Origin: Flavobacterium sp. | Lineage (GTDB): Bacteria > Bacteroidota > Bacteroidia > Flavobacteriales > Flavobacteriaceae | Length of the DNA: 64,000 nt | NCBI RefSeq assembly: GCF_013823965.1 | Contig: NZ_PNNA01000032.1 | Coordinates: forward strand, 62,001-126,000 | Direction: 5' to 3' | Shown: piece after piece, positions 26,701 through 35,501 of the stretch | How positions within the stretch are numbered: the first letter of the stretch is position 1 | How the letters are laid out: every line of letters starts with the position of its first letter | Made by a program: the position numbers and the translations under genes | The notes under the pieces: model-generated | What the model saw: only the letters and a program-made list of their open reading frames with translations | What the model was told of the DNA's origin: nothing | Database searches by the model: none

Positions 26701-27582
26701 TTATTTAAATACCAAGCCGAGAAAAAAAATATAGAACTAACACTAACCATCAATAAAAAAATTCCACAATATGTTTTTGCGGATTATGTGCGGTTAAAAC
26801 AGATATTGGTTAATTTATTGAGTAATGCCGTAAAATTCACAACTTTTGGAGAAATCAGATTGGAACTCTATGATATTGAAGTGTCAGATAAAGAATGGGC
26901 ATCCATAAAGTTTTCCGTAAAAGATACCGGTGTGGGCATAAAAGAAGGCAACAACGAAAAAATATTCAAATCCTTCATGCAGGAAGACAATTCCACAAAC
27001 AGAAAATTTGGAGGAACGGGACTAGGTTTGGCAATTTCCAACAAACTTTTGGGACTTATGGATAGTAAATTGGAACTGATAAGTCATTATGGCGAAGGAA
27101 GTGATTTTTTCTTCACGATTAAATTTAGAAAATCAAAACACGTAAAAATAAAATCAGAACTTTTAGATGTTTCCAAAAGCAAAAAGGCAATACCGGAAAT
27201 AGTTCTTAAAGATAAAAAAGTTTTAATTGTCGAGGACAATAAAATCAACATGCTTTTGACAAAAAAACTAATTAGCACCATAATTTTTAATTGTGCCATT
27301 TTTGAAGCCACCGATGGAAATGAAGCCATAGAAAGATATAGTCAAGAAAAACCAGATCTCATCCTGATGGACATTCAAATGCCCAATAAAAATGGTTACG
27401 AAGCCGTAAAAGAAATTAGAAAAATAAAAGATGCGGTCAATACACCAATAATTGCCTTGACAGCAGGAATAATGTCAGGAGAAAGAGAAAAATGTATAGA
27501 ATCAGGAATGAATGATTACCTGCCTAAACCAATAATTAAAAAAGATTTAGAAGAAATTATTACCAAATGGCTCAAAAAGTAG
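23767..27582 (+). CDS. Hybrid sensor histidine kinase with five PAS domains, GAF and receiver
   Basis: A 1271-residue cytoplasmic sensor; no membrane helix is evident. In order: N-terminal coiled coil (1-60), PAS (about 57-175), PAS (180-310), GAF (325-485), PAS (497-620), PAS (632-745), PAS (758-875), HisKA with phospho-accepting His903 in NMSHEIRTPLNG, HATPase with LVNLLSNAVKF, DTGVGI and GTGLGLAI, and a receiver (about 1157-1271) with phospho-acceptor Asp1202 in LMDIQMP. No haem or flavin motif can be assigned by eye. The output partner is not adjacent. It is divergent from the RND operon, so control of that pump is possible but unproven. Confidence 0.93.
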   Translation: MKKKLPTYEDLQEKIKIQELEINNLLEFKQSINKSENNFLKETQAIAKSKRTLDKIIQNEKRFRALLENNEGIVFLIDENLNTIFRNSSAIRITGWNHKEFEIISTRKYVHPDDVQVLEKTLQKVLENPGCLFSILMRVRHKKGHYIWLKGSINNLLSNPEIRGIVTNLEDVTESKKTEETLKEERDKFAKIASTSPGLIYSMRQNNDGSLTYPYASDAVEDIYGFTYPAIENDSNKIFSLIHPDDIEYVMKSIYETKTKLIPLRGTYRYLHPKKGLVWHEVNSLPVVEPEGTVICHGIITDVTDRILAEQKIIKANRLYLFISQINQMIVRVTDEQTLFKEACDIAVNLGKFKMVWIGLINEDTKEVIPTMVAGEDNGYLSTINRITVDDKPEGRGPTGTALREERYTICNDIENDLRMSPWQNDALKRGYLSSMSSPIKKFGKVIGAFTFYAGEKNFFDSEEIALLEEATGDVSFALENIEKEALRKKAEVSVLESEQRYQTLTEVSPVGIFRTDAYGSTTYVNQRWCEIAGISYQEAMGKGWLRAVHVEDSAKLFEGWMYSTSKKERSESEYRFVRPDKSIAWVIGQAIPELNSDNQIIGYIGTITDITDRKLAEINENNVHQKMEAILDAIPDLLFEVGIDGRVYNYHSRREELLAMPPDLFLGKRFSDILPSEASDICLAAINEAHEKGFSTGKQYTIELPDGKHWFELSVAPMQDTEDYKAHFIILSRDITEAKKSDFALQISEERLRGLLNNLDAGIIVLASDNSIIFCNHEASELMELEVDKINGKLQIDLNRSIFSEDGSKMDLEKDPALIIRQSKQPLKNYMIGLERKTNGENIWLLVSGFPIIDENDEITEIVLCLIDFTERKLMETELIKAKELAESANKAKTDFLANMSHEIRTPLNGIIGFTHLLMESNLKKKQAEYMATVNESANLLMHIVNDVLDFSKIESGKLELNLEEVNLYKLTNHVIDLFKYQAEKKNIELTLTINKKIPQYVFADYVRLKQILVNLLSNAVKFTTFGEIRLELYDIEVSDKEWASIKFSVKDTGVGIKEGNNEKIFKSFMQEDNSTNRKFGGTGLGLAISNKLLGLMDSKLELISHYGEGSDFFFTIKFRKSKHVKIKSELLDVSKSKKAIPEIVLKDKKVLIVEDNKINMLLTKKLISTIIFNCAIFEATDGNEAIERYSQEKPDLILMDIQMPNKNGYEAVKEIRKIKDAVNTPIIALTAGIMSGEREKCIESGMNDYLPKPIIKKDLEEIITKWLKK

Positions 27583-27640
27583 GCCTCACTTAATTTCCCA
27601 AAAAAGCCTCGTCAAATGGTATGGGTATTTTCTTTTCTGA

Positions 27641-28363
27641 TTACCATCTAGCTTTGTATTCTTTCTTTTTTAAACCAAACTTCTTGATAGCGTGTTTTTT
27701 AATGTGTGCCACTAAATCCTCGACTGAATCAGTTACAAACAACAATTGCATGTCTTCAGGACTAATGCTTTCGTGTTTAACCATCATGTCAATGTGTTGG
27801 CACAAATCTTTATGGTATTCTGTGTCAAAAATCACGACAGGAAAGCCCGCAATCATTCGGTTTTGGATTAAAGCCAAGGCTTCAAACAGTTCGTCTAACG
27901 TGCCAATTCCTCCCGGCATAACCACAAAAGCAAAGGAATATTTGACAAGAATCACTTTTCGAACAAAAAAATGGGGAATATAAATCCATTTGTGAAGATA
28001 CGGATTCGGTTTTTGCTCCACGGGAAGCACAATATTGCAACCCACGGAATAACCACCAGCTTCATAAGCGCCTTTGTTGGCAGCTTCCATAATTCCGGGA
28101 CCGCCTCCCGTCATTACGGTAAAACCCAGTTTTGCCATGGCTGCACCAATTCTTTCGGCATCTTTGTAATGATCCATTTCAGGACCAAAACGTGCCGAAC
28201 CAAATATGGTCACACAAGGCCCAATAGGATGCATTTTTCGAAAAGCCCGAATAAAAGTGAAGAGCACTTTAAACATAAAGACCAATTCCTTAAACCGCGA
28301 CAACGGCCCTTGGACAAATCGGGATTCGCTCTTTGAAAGTCTGTAGTGTGACGTCTTTTTCAT
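27641..28363 (-). CDS. LOG-family / TIGR00730 Rossmann-fold protein
   Basis: A 240-residue protein with the two family signatures GGGPGIMEAANKGA and PGGIGTLDELFE, which form the nucleotide site of LOG (cytokinin riboside 5'-monophosphate phosphoribohydrolase) and related nucleotide 5'-monophosphate nucleosidases. About 60 residues precede the core. The bacterial role is probably nucleotide salvage or stress-related purine nucleotide breakdown. It is monocistronic and convergent with the histidine kinase gene (58 bases apart). Confidence 0.88.
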   Translation of the reverse strand: MKKTSHYRLSKSESRFVQGPLSRFKELVFMFKVLFTFIRAFRKMHPIGPCVTIFGSARFGPEMDHYKDAERIGAAMAKLGFTVMTGGGPGIMEAANKGAYEAGGYSVGCNIVLPVEQKPNPYLHKWIYIPHFFVRKVILVKYSFAFVVMPGGIGTLDELFEALALIQNRMIAGFPVVIFDTEYHKDLCQHIDMMVKHESISPEDMQLLFVTDSVEDLVAHIKKHAIKKFGLKKKEYKARW

Positions 28364-28546
28364 GGCTTCATAAAGTTAGTGAATAGTTTTATAACTTACA
28401 AAAACTCAAAAAAATATTGCCTAAATTACATCTGAAAGCTATAAACAAAAATAACTAGCTGTATTATTTATGAGACTATTGAAGATTGATCCAAAATCAA
28501 GGAACCAAACTTTGCACAACTTGTTAAATTGATTTAACGATCAATA

Positions 28547-29671
28547 TTAATTCACCTTTTTATAACTCCAAACCGCAATTCCATTCAAGGCAAAAGCATA
28601 CAAAACAATAAGAAAAAAAGGTCTCGAAATATCCCAAAACGTTGCACCTTTAAGCATTACCATTCGAATAATCTCCACAAAATAACGTATTGGATTAAGC
28701 AACGTCACGTTTTGTGCCCATTGAGGCATACTTTCGATAGGCGTAAATAATCCGCTCATCAAGATGAAGATAACCGAAAAAAACCAAGCAATAAACATCG
28801 CTTGCTGTTGGGTATCGGAATTGTTGGAGATGATTAATCCAATGCCGAGAATAACCAACAAATATACTGAAGTAAAAAAATAAATCAAGCCAATGCTTCC
28901 CAAAATGGGAACGTTAAAAATGACTTTGGCAATGATTAAACCCACGGTCAAAATCATCAATCCCAAGACCCAAAACGGAAACAATTTCCCGATGATAAAT
29001 TGGTGCTTTCTTATGGGCGTCACGTTAATTTGTTCCAAGGTTCCTATTTCTTTTTCCCGAACAATATTCATCGAAGATAAAAAAAGCGTGATCATAGTTA
29101 CCAGCAACACCAAAATTCCCGGAACCATAAAGGTTTTGTAGTTCAAGGTATTGTTGTACCAAAACGAAGGAATTGTCACAATATTCACGGGCTGAATGTA
29201 GGAAGCCTCATTGTATTGATACAGTTGGGTTTGGATTTTTTGGTTAAAACCCGTTATGATTTGCGAAATATAAACACTCTCCACTCCTGCCGCAGCACCG
29301 TCAATGGCGTTGATGCTTACCGAAAGATTTGTTGTTTTTTCGGTGATTAAATCCCGTTCAAAATGGTTTGGAATTTCGAGAATGACATCCACTTTTCCGG
29401 TTTGCATTTGCAGGTTAGCCTCTTTCTTGGAAGAAAAACTTTCGACAACATTGAAATATTTCGAAGCTTCAAATTTTGAAATCAATTCCCTGGAAGCCAC
29501 GGAATGATCATTGTCTATATACGAAAACTTGATGTTCTTGATTTCAAAACTGGCCGCATTTGATAAAATAAGCAATTGCATCAGTGGCAAAACAAATATA
29601 ATGGGAAGCATACCTTTGTTTCTAAAGATTTGCCGGAACTCTTTTTGGATGATGAATAGTATTGTTTTCAT
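28547..29671 (-). CDS. ABC-2 type transporter permease (YbhR/S-like)
   Basis: A 374-residue permease. The start at MKTILFIIQKEFRQIFRNK (29671) is preferred; seven in-frame codons lie upstream. One N-terminal helix, a large extracytoplasmic domain (about 45-170) and five C-terminal helices are the ABC2_membrane_3 layout. The EKEIGTLEQINVTPI cytoplasmic coupling motif precedes helix 3. It is last in the operon TetR, TolC, adaptor, ATPase, ATPase, permease, permease. Confidence 0.9.
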   Translation of the reverse strand: MKTILFIIQKEFRQIFRNKGMLPIIFVLPLMQLLILSNAASFEIKNIKFSYIDNDHSVASRELISKFEASKYFNVVESFSSKKEANLQMQTGKVDVILEIPNHFERDLITEKTTNLSVSINAIDGAAAGVESVYISQIITGFNQKIQTQLYQYNEASYIQPVNIVTIPSFWYNNTLNYKTFMVPGILVLLVTMITLFLSSMNIVREKEIGTLEQINVTPIRKHQFIIGKLFPFWVLGLMILTVGLIIAKVIFNVPILGSIGLIYFFTSVYLLVILGIGLIISNNSDTQQQAMFIAWFFSVIFILMSGLFTPIESMPQWAQNVTLLNPIRYFVEIIRMVMLKGATFWDISRPFFLIVLYAFALNGIAVWSYKKVN

Positions 29672-29720
29672 AAATGGGAAGCTGATATTCACGGATTATA
29701 TTTTGTCTTTTCTCTATCTC

Positions 29721-30827
29721 CTACTCTAATCTTATTTTATATTTCTTGACACTTATGGCAAGGAAAAACACCGTCATGGCAACCAGAATCAGGGTCTCTT
29801 TCCAGATTACGCTGAGGGTTGCTCCTTTGAGCAAAATCGCCTTGATGATGATGATAAACCACTTGGCAGGAATAATGTTGCTGATGATTTGCAACGGCAA
29901 CGGCATACTCGAAATAGGGAAAATAAAACCCGAAAGGATGATGACGGGCAGCATTAATCCCATCAAGGAAAGCATCATCGCGGTTTGTTGCGAATTGGAC
30001 ACCGTAGAGATTAATATGCCCAATGAAAGTGCCGTTGTGATGAACAAAACGCTTTCGAAAGCCAATAAAAACAAATTTCCTTCAACTGGCATTTTGAATA
30101 CAAAAAAGCCCAAAAGCAAAATAATTGTGGCGTTAATGATAGATAGAAAAATATACGGAAACACTTTGCCAATTATGACTTGAAATGGTTTTATGGGAGA
30201 AACCAACAATACTTCCATCGTTCCCAATTCTTTTTCTCGAGTGATGGAAATCGACGTCATCATAGCCGAAACCAACATCAAAATGATGGTCATCACGCCG
30301 GGCACAAAGTTAAAAACACTCTTTAATTCGGGGTTGTAGTAAAGTTGGGTTTGTGTCTGTATTTGATGACTTGCCTTGTTGTTTTTATTGATTTCCTGGG
30401 TGTAATTTTGCAAAATGGCGTTGACATAATTAGCAATCGTATTGGCTACATTGGGGTCAGTGGCATCGGTTATGACTTGTACTTTAGCTTGCTTTTGGAT
30501 TTGCAAATTCTTGATAAAATCGGTTTCGAAAACCAAAACGGCTTTAACTTTTCCTTTTTTGAAAACACTTTCTATTTGGTTTTCGTTGCTAATTTCCTCA
30601 TTGATTTTAAAATAGCTGGACGAACTGATTTTGTTGATTATTTTTTGCGTTTCGCTATCCTTTGATTTATCTAAAATCGCAATATTCACGTTGTTGATTT
30701 CGTTGGTTATGGCAAAACCAAACAACATAATTTGGGCTATTGGCATCCCGAAAAGAATGAACATAGTTCGCTTGTCACGAAAAATGTGATAGAATTCTTT
30801 TGTTACAAAACCGATGAATCTTTTCAT
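29721..30827 (-). CDS. ABC-2 type transporter permease, paralogue of the next gene
   Basis: A 368-residue permease with the same topology as its downstream neighbour and the coupling motif EKELGTMEVLLVSPI. The FVTKEFYHIFRDKRTMFIL N-terminus matches YbhS/YbhR-type subunits. The two permeases probably form a heterodimer driven by the two upstream ATPases. The gap to the ATPase gene is 60 bases. Confidence 0.9.
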   Translation of the reverse strand: MKRFIGFVTKEFYHIFRDKRTMFILFGMPIAQIMLFGFAITNEINNVNIAILDKSKDSETQKIINKISSSSYFKINEEISNENQIESVFKKGKVKAVLVFETDFIKNLQIQKQAKVQVITDATDPNVANTIANYVNAILQNYTQEINKNNKASHQIQTQTQLYYNPELKSVFNFVPGVMTIILMLVSAMMTSISITREKELGTMEVLLVSPIKPFQVIIGKVFPYIFLSIINATIILLLGFFVFKMPVEGNLFLLAFESVLFITTALSLGILISTVSNSQQTAMMLSLMGLMLPVIILSGFIFPISSMPLPLQIISNIIPAKWFIIIIKAILLKGATLSVIWKETLILVAMTVFFLAISVKKYKIRLE

Positions 30828-30887
30828 ATTGTCATTGTGAGGAACGAAACAATTTCATCCTCATTTTAAATTATTTCATACTGGAAA

Positions 30888-31622
30888 TTATTCCACATTT
30901 CTAGCCAATTTCAAGAAAACATCATTCATTGAAGCTACATTATACTTGTTTTTCAGGTTTTTGGGAGTATCTAACGCTTCAATCACTCCTTCGACCATTA
31001 TGGAAACCCTGTCACAATATTCGGCTTCGTCCATATAATGCGTGGTCACAAAAATAGTGGTTCCCTTGTTGGCTTCGGCATAAATCATTTCCCAAAATTG
31101 TCTTCGGGTAATCGGGTCAACACCTCCGGTTGGCTCATCCAAAAACACGATTTTAGGTTCGTGCAACAAGGCTACCGAAAAGGATAATTTTTGTTTCCAT
31201 CCCAATGGCAGTGAGCCTACGAGTTTATCTGCCACTTCATCCAGTTCCAGTTCTTGAATTAATTGCGCCGTCTTTTCCTTGATTTGAACCCTGCTCAATC
31301 CATAAATTCCACCAAAAAATGTGATATTTTCTTTGATGGTTAAATCATCGTACATTGAAAATTTTTGGCTCATGTAACCAATGCTTCTCTTAACCAGTTC
31401 AGTATTATTTTTTACGTCAAATCCCGCAACCAAAGCTACTCCAGACGAAGGTTTTGATATCCCGATAAGCATTTTCATCGCTGTGGTTTTTCCGGCACCA
31501 TTGGCTCCGAGAAATCCAAAAATTTCTCCTTTATAGACATCAAAAGAAATGCTATTGACCGCCGTGAAGCTGCCAAATTGCTTGGTCAAATTTTGAACTG
31601 CTATGATTTTTTCTTTCTTCAT
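30888..31622 (-). CDS. ABC transporter ATP-binding protein with degenerate signature
   Basis: A 244-residue ATPase: Walker A GANGAGKTT (about 36-44), Q-loop YMSQKFSMYDD, Walker B IVFLDEPTGGVDP, switch His in TTHYMDE. The ABC signature reads LPLGWKQKL instead of LSGGxxQ. The partner ATPase upstream keeps LSGG, so the pair resembles the two halves of E. coli YbhF encoded as separate genes. It is separated from that partner by a 153-base repeat-filled spacer. Confidence 0.9.
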   Translation of the reverse strand: MKKEKIIAVQNLTKQFGSFTAVNSISFDVYKGEIFGFLGANGAGKTTAMKMLIGISKPSSGVALVAGFDVKNNTELVKRSIGYMSQKFSMYDDLTIKENITFFGGIYGLSRVQIKEKTAQLIQELELDEVADKLVGSLPLGWKQKLSFSVALLHEPKIVFLDEPTGGVDPITRRQFWEMIYAEANKGTTIFVTTHYMDEAEYCDRVSIMVEGVIEALDTPKNLKNKYNVASMNDVFLKLARNVE

Positions 31623-31775
31623 TTTTTAGCCACTAATTTCACTAATTAGCACAAATTTTTTTGGCCACAGATTACACGGATTAAACGGATTTCTGTTGTT
31701 TTTTAACCACAAATTGCACAGAATTTCACAAATTTATTTTGTATTCGTAATTCCTAATTTCTAATTCGTAATTAT
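31623..31775. repeat. Degenerate CACnnATTnCAC-like repeats between two ABC ATPase genes
   Basis: This 153-base spacer holds related words: GCCACTAATTTCACTAATT, GCCACAGATTACACGGATT, ACCACAAATTGCACAGAATT, and a run of ATTCGTAATTCCTAATT-type units. They look like the short degenerate intergenic repeats I recall from flavobacterial genomes. There is no ORF and no clear terminator, and the repeat interrupts what otherwise looks like one operon. A related pair of arms forms the hairpin at 49628-49679. Confidence 0.6.
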
Positions 31776-32672
31776 TTACAAGTCCATAAAAACGTCCTCA
31801 ATTGTTGGTTTTGAAACGCTGATTTCTATTTCGGAATGCTGCTTTTTTTCCAGATAGATTTCCAAATCTTTTGGATTAAAATCGGCATTTTTATCGATAT
31901 AATGAATGAATTCCCCAAAAGCAAAAACACTGTATTGATTCGGATAATTTTTCAAATCCAAAATTAATTGGTGCATATTGTTGGTTCGGACATCATAAAT
32001 TATTTTGTCATAATTTTTGATGATATTTTCGGGAGAATCAATTTTCAGGATATTTCCTTTTTGGATGAGCGCAATTCGTTCGCAGAGCGCAGCCTCGTCC
32101 ATATAAGGCGTGGAAACCAAAATCGTGATGCCTTTTTGCTGCAATCGCTTGAGCATTTCCCAAAATTCTTTGCGCGAAACCGGATCGACTCCCGTGGTGG
32201 GTTCGTCCAGAAACAAGACTTTGGGCTTGTGAATCAAGGCGCAACACAAGGCCAATTTTTGCTTCATCCCACCCGAAAGTGCTCCTGCTCTTCTGGTTTT
32301 GAATGGTTCAATTTGAATGTAAATATCCTTGATCAAATCGTAATTTTCTTCAATTGTTGTTCCAAAAATGGTGGCGAAAAAAGACAAGTTTTCCTCCACG
32401 GATAAATCTTGGTACAAAGAAAATTTTCCAGGCATATACCCTACAGAATTTCTAATAGATTTGTAATCTTTTACCACATCAAAACCGGCAACGGTTGCCG
32501 AGCCTTCATTGGCCAATAAAAGCGTGGTCAAAATCCTAAAAATGGTTGTCTTTCCTGCTCCATCCGGTCCAATCAATCCAAACAGCTCCCCTTCTTTTAC
32601 ATCAAAAGAAATGGCTTCAACAGCTTTGATTTTGTTGTAGGATTTGGAGATGTTTTGGACGGTTATACTCAT
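31776..32672 (-). CDS. ABC transporter ATP-binding protein
   Basis: A 298-residue ATPase with Walker A GPDGAGKTT, Q-loop GYMPGKFSLYQD, intact signature LSGGMKQKL, Walker B VLFLDEPTTGVDP and a C-terminal extension (about 215-298) ending EDVFMDL, typical of drug-efflux ABC-2 systems. It lies 17 bases after the adaptor gene. With the second ATPase and the two permeases it makes a full exporter. Confidence 0.92.
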   Translation of the reverse strand: MSITVQNISKSYNKIKAVEAISFDVKEGELFGLIGPDGAGKTTIFRILTTLLLANEGSATVAGFDVVKDYKSIRNSVGYMPGKFSLYQDLSVEENLSFFATIFGTTIEENYDLIKDIYIQIEPFKTRRAGALSGGMKQKLALCCALIHKPKVLFLDEPTTGVDPVSRKEFWEMLKRLQQKGITILVSTPYMDEAALCERIALIQKGNILKIDSPENIIKNYDKIIYDVRTNNMHQLILDLKNYPNQYSVFAFGEFIHYIDKNADFNPKDLEIYLEKKQHSEIEISVSKPTIEDVFMDL

Positions 32673-32689
32673 ATTTTTTTTTCTAATCT

Positions 32690-33565
32690 CTATTTAATCC
32701 ACATTTCGGCAGGCATTCCTGTTTTTAAACTGCCATCATTTTTTACTTTCACTTTTACGGCATAAACCAAATTTACCCTTTCTTCCTTGGTTTGGACAAT
32801 TTTCGGAGTGAATTCTGCCGAAGAGGCAATCCAAGAAATGGTTCCGGGAAAGGATTTCATTTCTTTTTCGGCATCTATTTTTACGGTTACTTTTTGACCC
32901 ATTTTTATGTTTGATAATTGGGTTTCGCTCACATAAACCCGAAGCGTCATTTCTGAAATATCGGCTATTTTGTAGATGGGTTTCCCGAAAGCGGTTACTT
33001 CGTTTGGCTCTGCATATTTGGCTAAAACTGTTCCTTTCATTGGGTTGATGATTTTGCTTTTCTCGATTTGGTCGTTAATTTTTTCAATCTGGAAATCGAT
33101 GGATTTTGCTTCGTTGACGATGGGCGCATTTTGGGTTTGCACGCTTTTTATTTGCTCTTGAATGACGCTTACTTTTCCGTCAATTTCATCCACTTGACGT
33201 TTGGTTGCGGCATTTTCGGCAAACATGTTTTGGATTCTTTTTTTCTCGATTTGTGCCGTTTTCAGTTGTTCCTGCAACACTTTAATTTGCGACAGAACAT
33301 TGGCCGATTTGGAATAAACGGTACTTTTTGAAGCCAATAATTGTTGTTTGTTGAAATGCAATTGGGTTGTGTTGATCAAACCAACTTGGTTATTGGGTTC
33401 CAAAATATCGCCTTCTTCAAGTTTTAAATATTCGATTTTCCCGTTTGCTTCCGCCGAAATGGTAATTTCTGTTGCTTCAAAATTCCCGTAACCATCGGCT
33501 TTGTCGTTGTTTTTGGTGCAGGAGATTAGGCTTGCAAGCATTAAGATTGGGATTATTTTTTTCAT
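32690..33565 (-). CDS. HlyD/YbhG-type adaptor lipoprotein of the ABC efflux system
   Basis: A 291-residue periplasmic adaptor. The start at MKKIIPILMLASLISC (33565) places a lipobox Cys at residue 16; 32 upstream in-frame codons overlap the previous gene and lack signal features. A short lipoyl half (EYLKLEEGDILEPNNQVG), a long coiled coil (about 70-165) and the second half (INPMKGTVLAKYAEPNEV) follow. It joins the ABC permeases to the TolC encoded 13 bases upstream. Confidence 0.9.
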   Translation of the reverse strand: MKKIIPILMLASLISCTKNNDKADGYGNFEATEITISAEANGKIEYLKLEEGDILEPNNQVGLINTTQLHFNKQQLLASKSTVYSKSANVLSQIKVLQEQLKTAQIEKKRIQNMFAENAATKRQVDEIDGKVSVIQEQIKSVQTQNAPIVNEAKSIDFQIEKINDQIEKSKIINPMKGTVLAKYAEPNEVTAFGKPIYKIADISEMTLRVYVSETQLSNIKMGQKVTVKIDAEKEMKSFPGTISWIASSAEFTPKIVQTKEERVNLVYAVKVKVKNDGSLKTGMPAEMWIK

Positions 33566-33578
33566 GTTTCTTCTATTT

Positions 33579-34823
33579 TTAGTTTCCTTTAATAACTTGA
33601 TAATTTGCCTTGGCCAAAGCCAATTGAATTTCGTGTAACTTTTGATTGGTTCGCGCTTCAAATAAATTCGTGAATTCCACCAAATATTCGGAAGTGGTTA
33701 TCACACCGTTTTTCAATTGAGAATTGGCCGATTTTTCGACATATTCTCTTAAACCAATAATTGCTGTATCGGTTTTGATGATTTCTTCTGTTTTTTTTAT
33801 TTCGTTCTCCATTTCCTGCAATTGCAAGGAATTGTTGAGTAAAAAAGTTTCTTTTTCAGTGGCGACAATATCGGCTGAAACCGTCAATGCGTCTTTTTCG
33901 GCTTTGGATTTGTTCCAATCAAAAACATTCCAATTGGCTCTCAATCCCACCATAAAAATGGGTTGATACGAATTATCGACCATATTCAATCCGGGATTTC
34001 CATAACCAGCAATCCCGAAAGCATTTATTTTTGGTAAATTATTTTTAGAGATAACCATTTTCGAAGCTTCAATTTGCTGGTTTTGCAATTCGAAATATTT
34101 CAATTCCGGCCGATTTTTTGCCGTGTTTTCTTCCGTGATTATTGTTGGTTTTTGCAAAACACTGGTTTCAGGAATCGTCGTATAAGTCAAGGACGAAAGA
34201 TTTTCGAACAAGCGTTTTTGATCGAAATGAATTTCAGAAAGTTGTTGTTTTATTTTCAAATTCTCGGCTTCCAATACTTTTTCGGAAGCAGGAAGAATGG
34301 CTCCAAATTTGATTCCAGCATTGACTTCTTTTATTTTGGAAACCAATTGTTCTTGTTTGTAAATCAGGATTTCTTTTCGCTCCTGCAATAGTAAAATTGA
34401 GAAATACAACTGGTTGATTCTGGTCTTGATTTGGTATAAATTGACTTCAACTTGTTGTTGTTGGGTTTTGGTTTGCGCCTCTTTCAGCTTGGTGTTGGCA
34501 TCAATCAATCCGCCATTATAAATGAGTTGGTTGACATCAAAATTAGCTCGATATTGGTCTTTGTTTAACGGTTCGAGAACTGGATTTGGAATCATGGTCA
34601 CTTGATTTTGGTAGCTTCCTTGGGCAACCAAATCTATTTTGGGAAGTTTGCCGGTTTGCAATGCATCTACTTCGTAATCAGATTTTTGCTGCAACAATCC
34701 AATTTGTTTGGCTATGGGATAATTTTTATTGGCCAAAGCATAACACTCTTCCAAGGTCAATGATTGCTGTGCATTGGAAAAAAATGCAGCCAATAAAAAG
34801 GATATGATTAATATTCGTTTCAT
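33579..34823 (-). CDS. TolC family outer-membrane protein (ABC efflux operon)
   Basis: A 414-residue outer-membrane channel with signal peptide [19 protein letters not shown] and the TolC-type start [19 protein letters not shown]. Two coiled-coil repeats are visible. Its start overlaps the end of the tetR gene by 4 bases, indicating coupled translation. It is distinct from the TolC of the RND operon at 22286-23599. Confidence 0.9.
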   Translation of the reverse strand: MKRILIISFLLAAFFSNAQQSLTLEECYALANKNYPIAKQIGLLQQKSDYEVDALQTGKLPKIDLVAQGSYQNQVTMIPNPVLEPLNKDQYRANFDVNQLIYNGGLIDANTKLKEAQTKTQQQQVEVNLYQIKTRINQLYFSILLLQERKEILIYKQEQLVSKIKEVNAGIKFGAILPASEKVLEAENLKIKQQLSEIHFDQKRLFENLSSLTYTTIPETSVLQKPTIITEENTAKNRPELKYFELQNQQIEASKMVISKNNLPKINAFGIAGYGNPGLNMVDNSYQPIFMVGLRANWNVFDWNKSKAEKDALTVSADIVATEKETFLLNNSLQLQEMENEIKKTEEIIKTDTAIIGLREYVEKSANSQLKNGVITTSEYLVEFTNLFEARTNQKLHEIQLALAKANYQVIKGN

Positions 34824-35413
34824 CTTTTTATGGAATTTATAATTTGTTCGGCAATGCTGGTTTTTCGTTCTTCCATCATTTGATTGAATTCTGCATCCGA
34901 AATTTGCAACATTCCTTTGGCCAATATCTGTGCGGCAAAAGGAAAAACGGTCATCGAAAAAACATCCATCAAAAGCTGTTTTGGATTGACGGGTTTAATG
35001 ATTCCGTCGGCGATTTCTTTTTCGATTTGAGTAATCAGCAAGGTGGGATTGGGTCTGTTTTCATTGTTTAAAAAGGACATGACAAACGCTGGATTGTTGT
35101 TCATTTCCTGGATTATAAATTGCGGTAAATAGGGATTATGAATTACAAATGAAATGTAGCTGTGCGTGAATTTCTTGATTTTATCAAAAACACTTTCTCC
35201 AGATGTGAAGATTTCTTTGATTTGTGGTGCCAATTGACTGAATGCATTCATGAAAACGGCTTCAAAAAGTAATTGTTTGTTCTTGAAACAATAATGTAGC
35301 ATTGCTTTGTTGATACCTGCTTCATCTGCTATTTCCTGCATTCTGGCTCCTGCGAATCCTTTCTTTTGGAATACAATTCGAGCAGCATTGAATATTTTTT
35401 CTTCAGTTGTCAT
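34820..35413 (-). CDS. TetR/AcrR-family repressor of the ABC efflux operon
   Basis: A 197-residue regulator. The N-terminal HTH (about 8-53) includes [24 protein letters not shown] and [18 protein letters not shown]; the rest is a helical ligand domain. It is the first gene of the operon, like cecR (ybiH) before ybhGFSR in E. coli. A 16-bp palindrome 20 bases before the ATG is the likely operator, giving autorepression. The ligand is unknown. Confidence 0.92.
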   Translation of the reverse strand: MTTEEKIFNAARIVFQKKGFAGARMQEIADEAGINKAMLHYCFKNKQLLFEAVFMNAFSQLAPQIKEIFTSGESVFDKIKKFTHSYISFVIHNPYLPQFIIQEMNNNPAFVMSFLNNENRPNPTLLITQIEKEIADGIIKPVNPKQLLMDVFSMTVFPFAAQILAKGMLQISDAEFNQMMEERKTSIAEQIINSIKR

Positions 35414-35432
35414 CGTGATTTAACTATGTGGT

Positions 35433-35448
35433 TTAACCATTTGGTTAA
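35433..35448. promoter_or_regulatory. Palindromic operator before tetR
   Basis: TTAACCATTTGGTTAA: seven-base arms about a TT centre, 20 bases upstream of the tetR ATG. The size and place fit a TetR-family operator. Confidence 0.6.
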
Positions 35449-35463
35449 CAAAGGTAAATAAAA

Positions 35464-35488
35464 AAAGTATTCCGTGATGAAATACTTT
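35464..35488 (-). terminator. Terminator after the persulfide operon
   Basis: An 8-bp stem AAAGTATT/AATACTTT with a 9-base loop, followed on the minus strand by a T-rich run. It lies 14 bases past the methyltransferase stop. Confidence 0.7.
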
Positions 35489-35501
35489 AATTCATAGGAA
35501 A

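Noticed and set aside
28523..28538. GTTAAATTGATTTAAC palindrome downstream of the ABC permease
   Set aside because: It has no T run on the minus strand and no matching copies, so neither terminator nor operator is supported.
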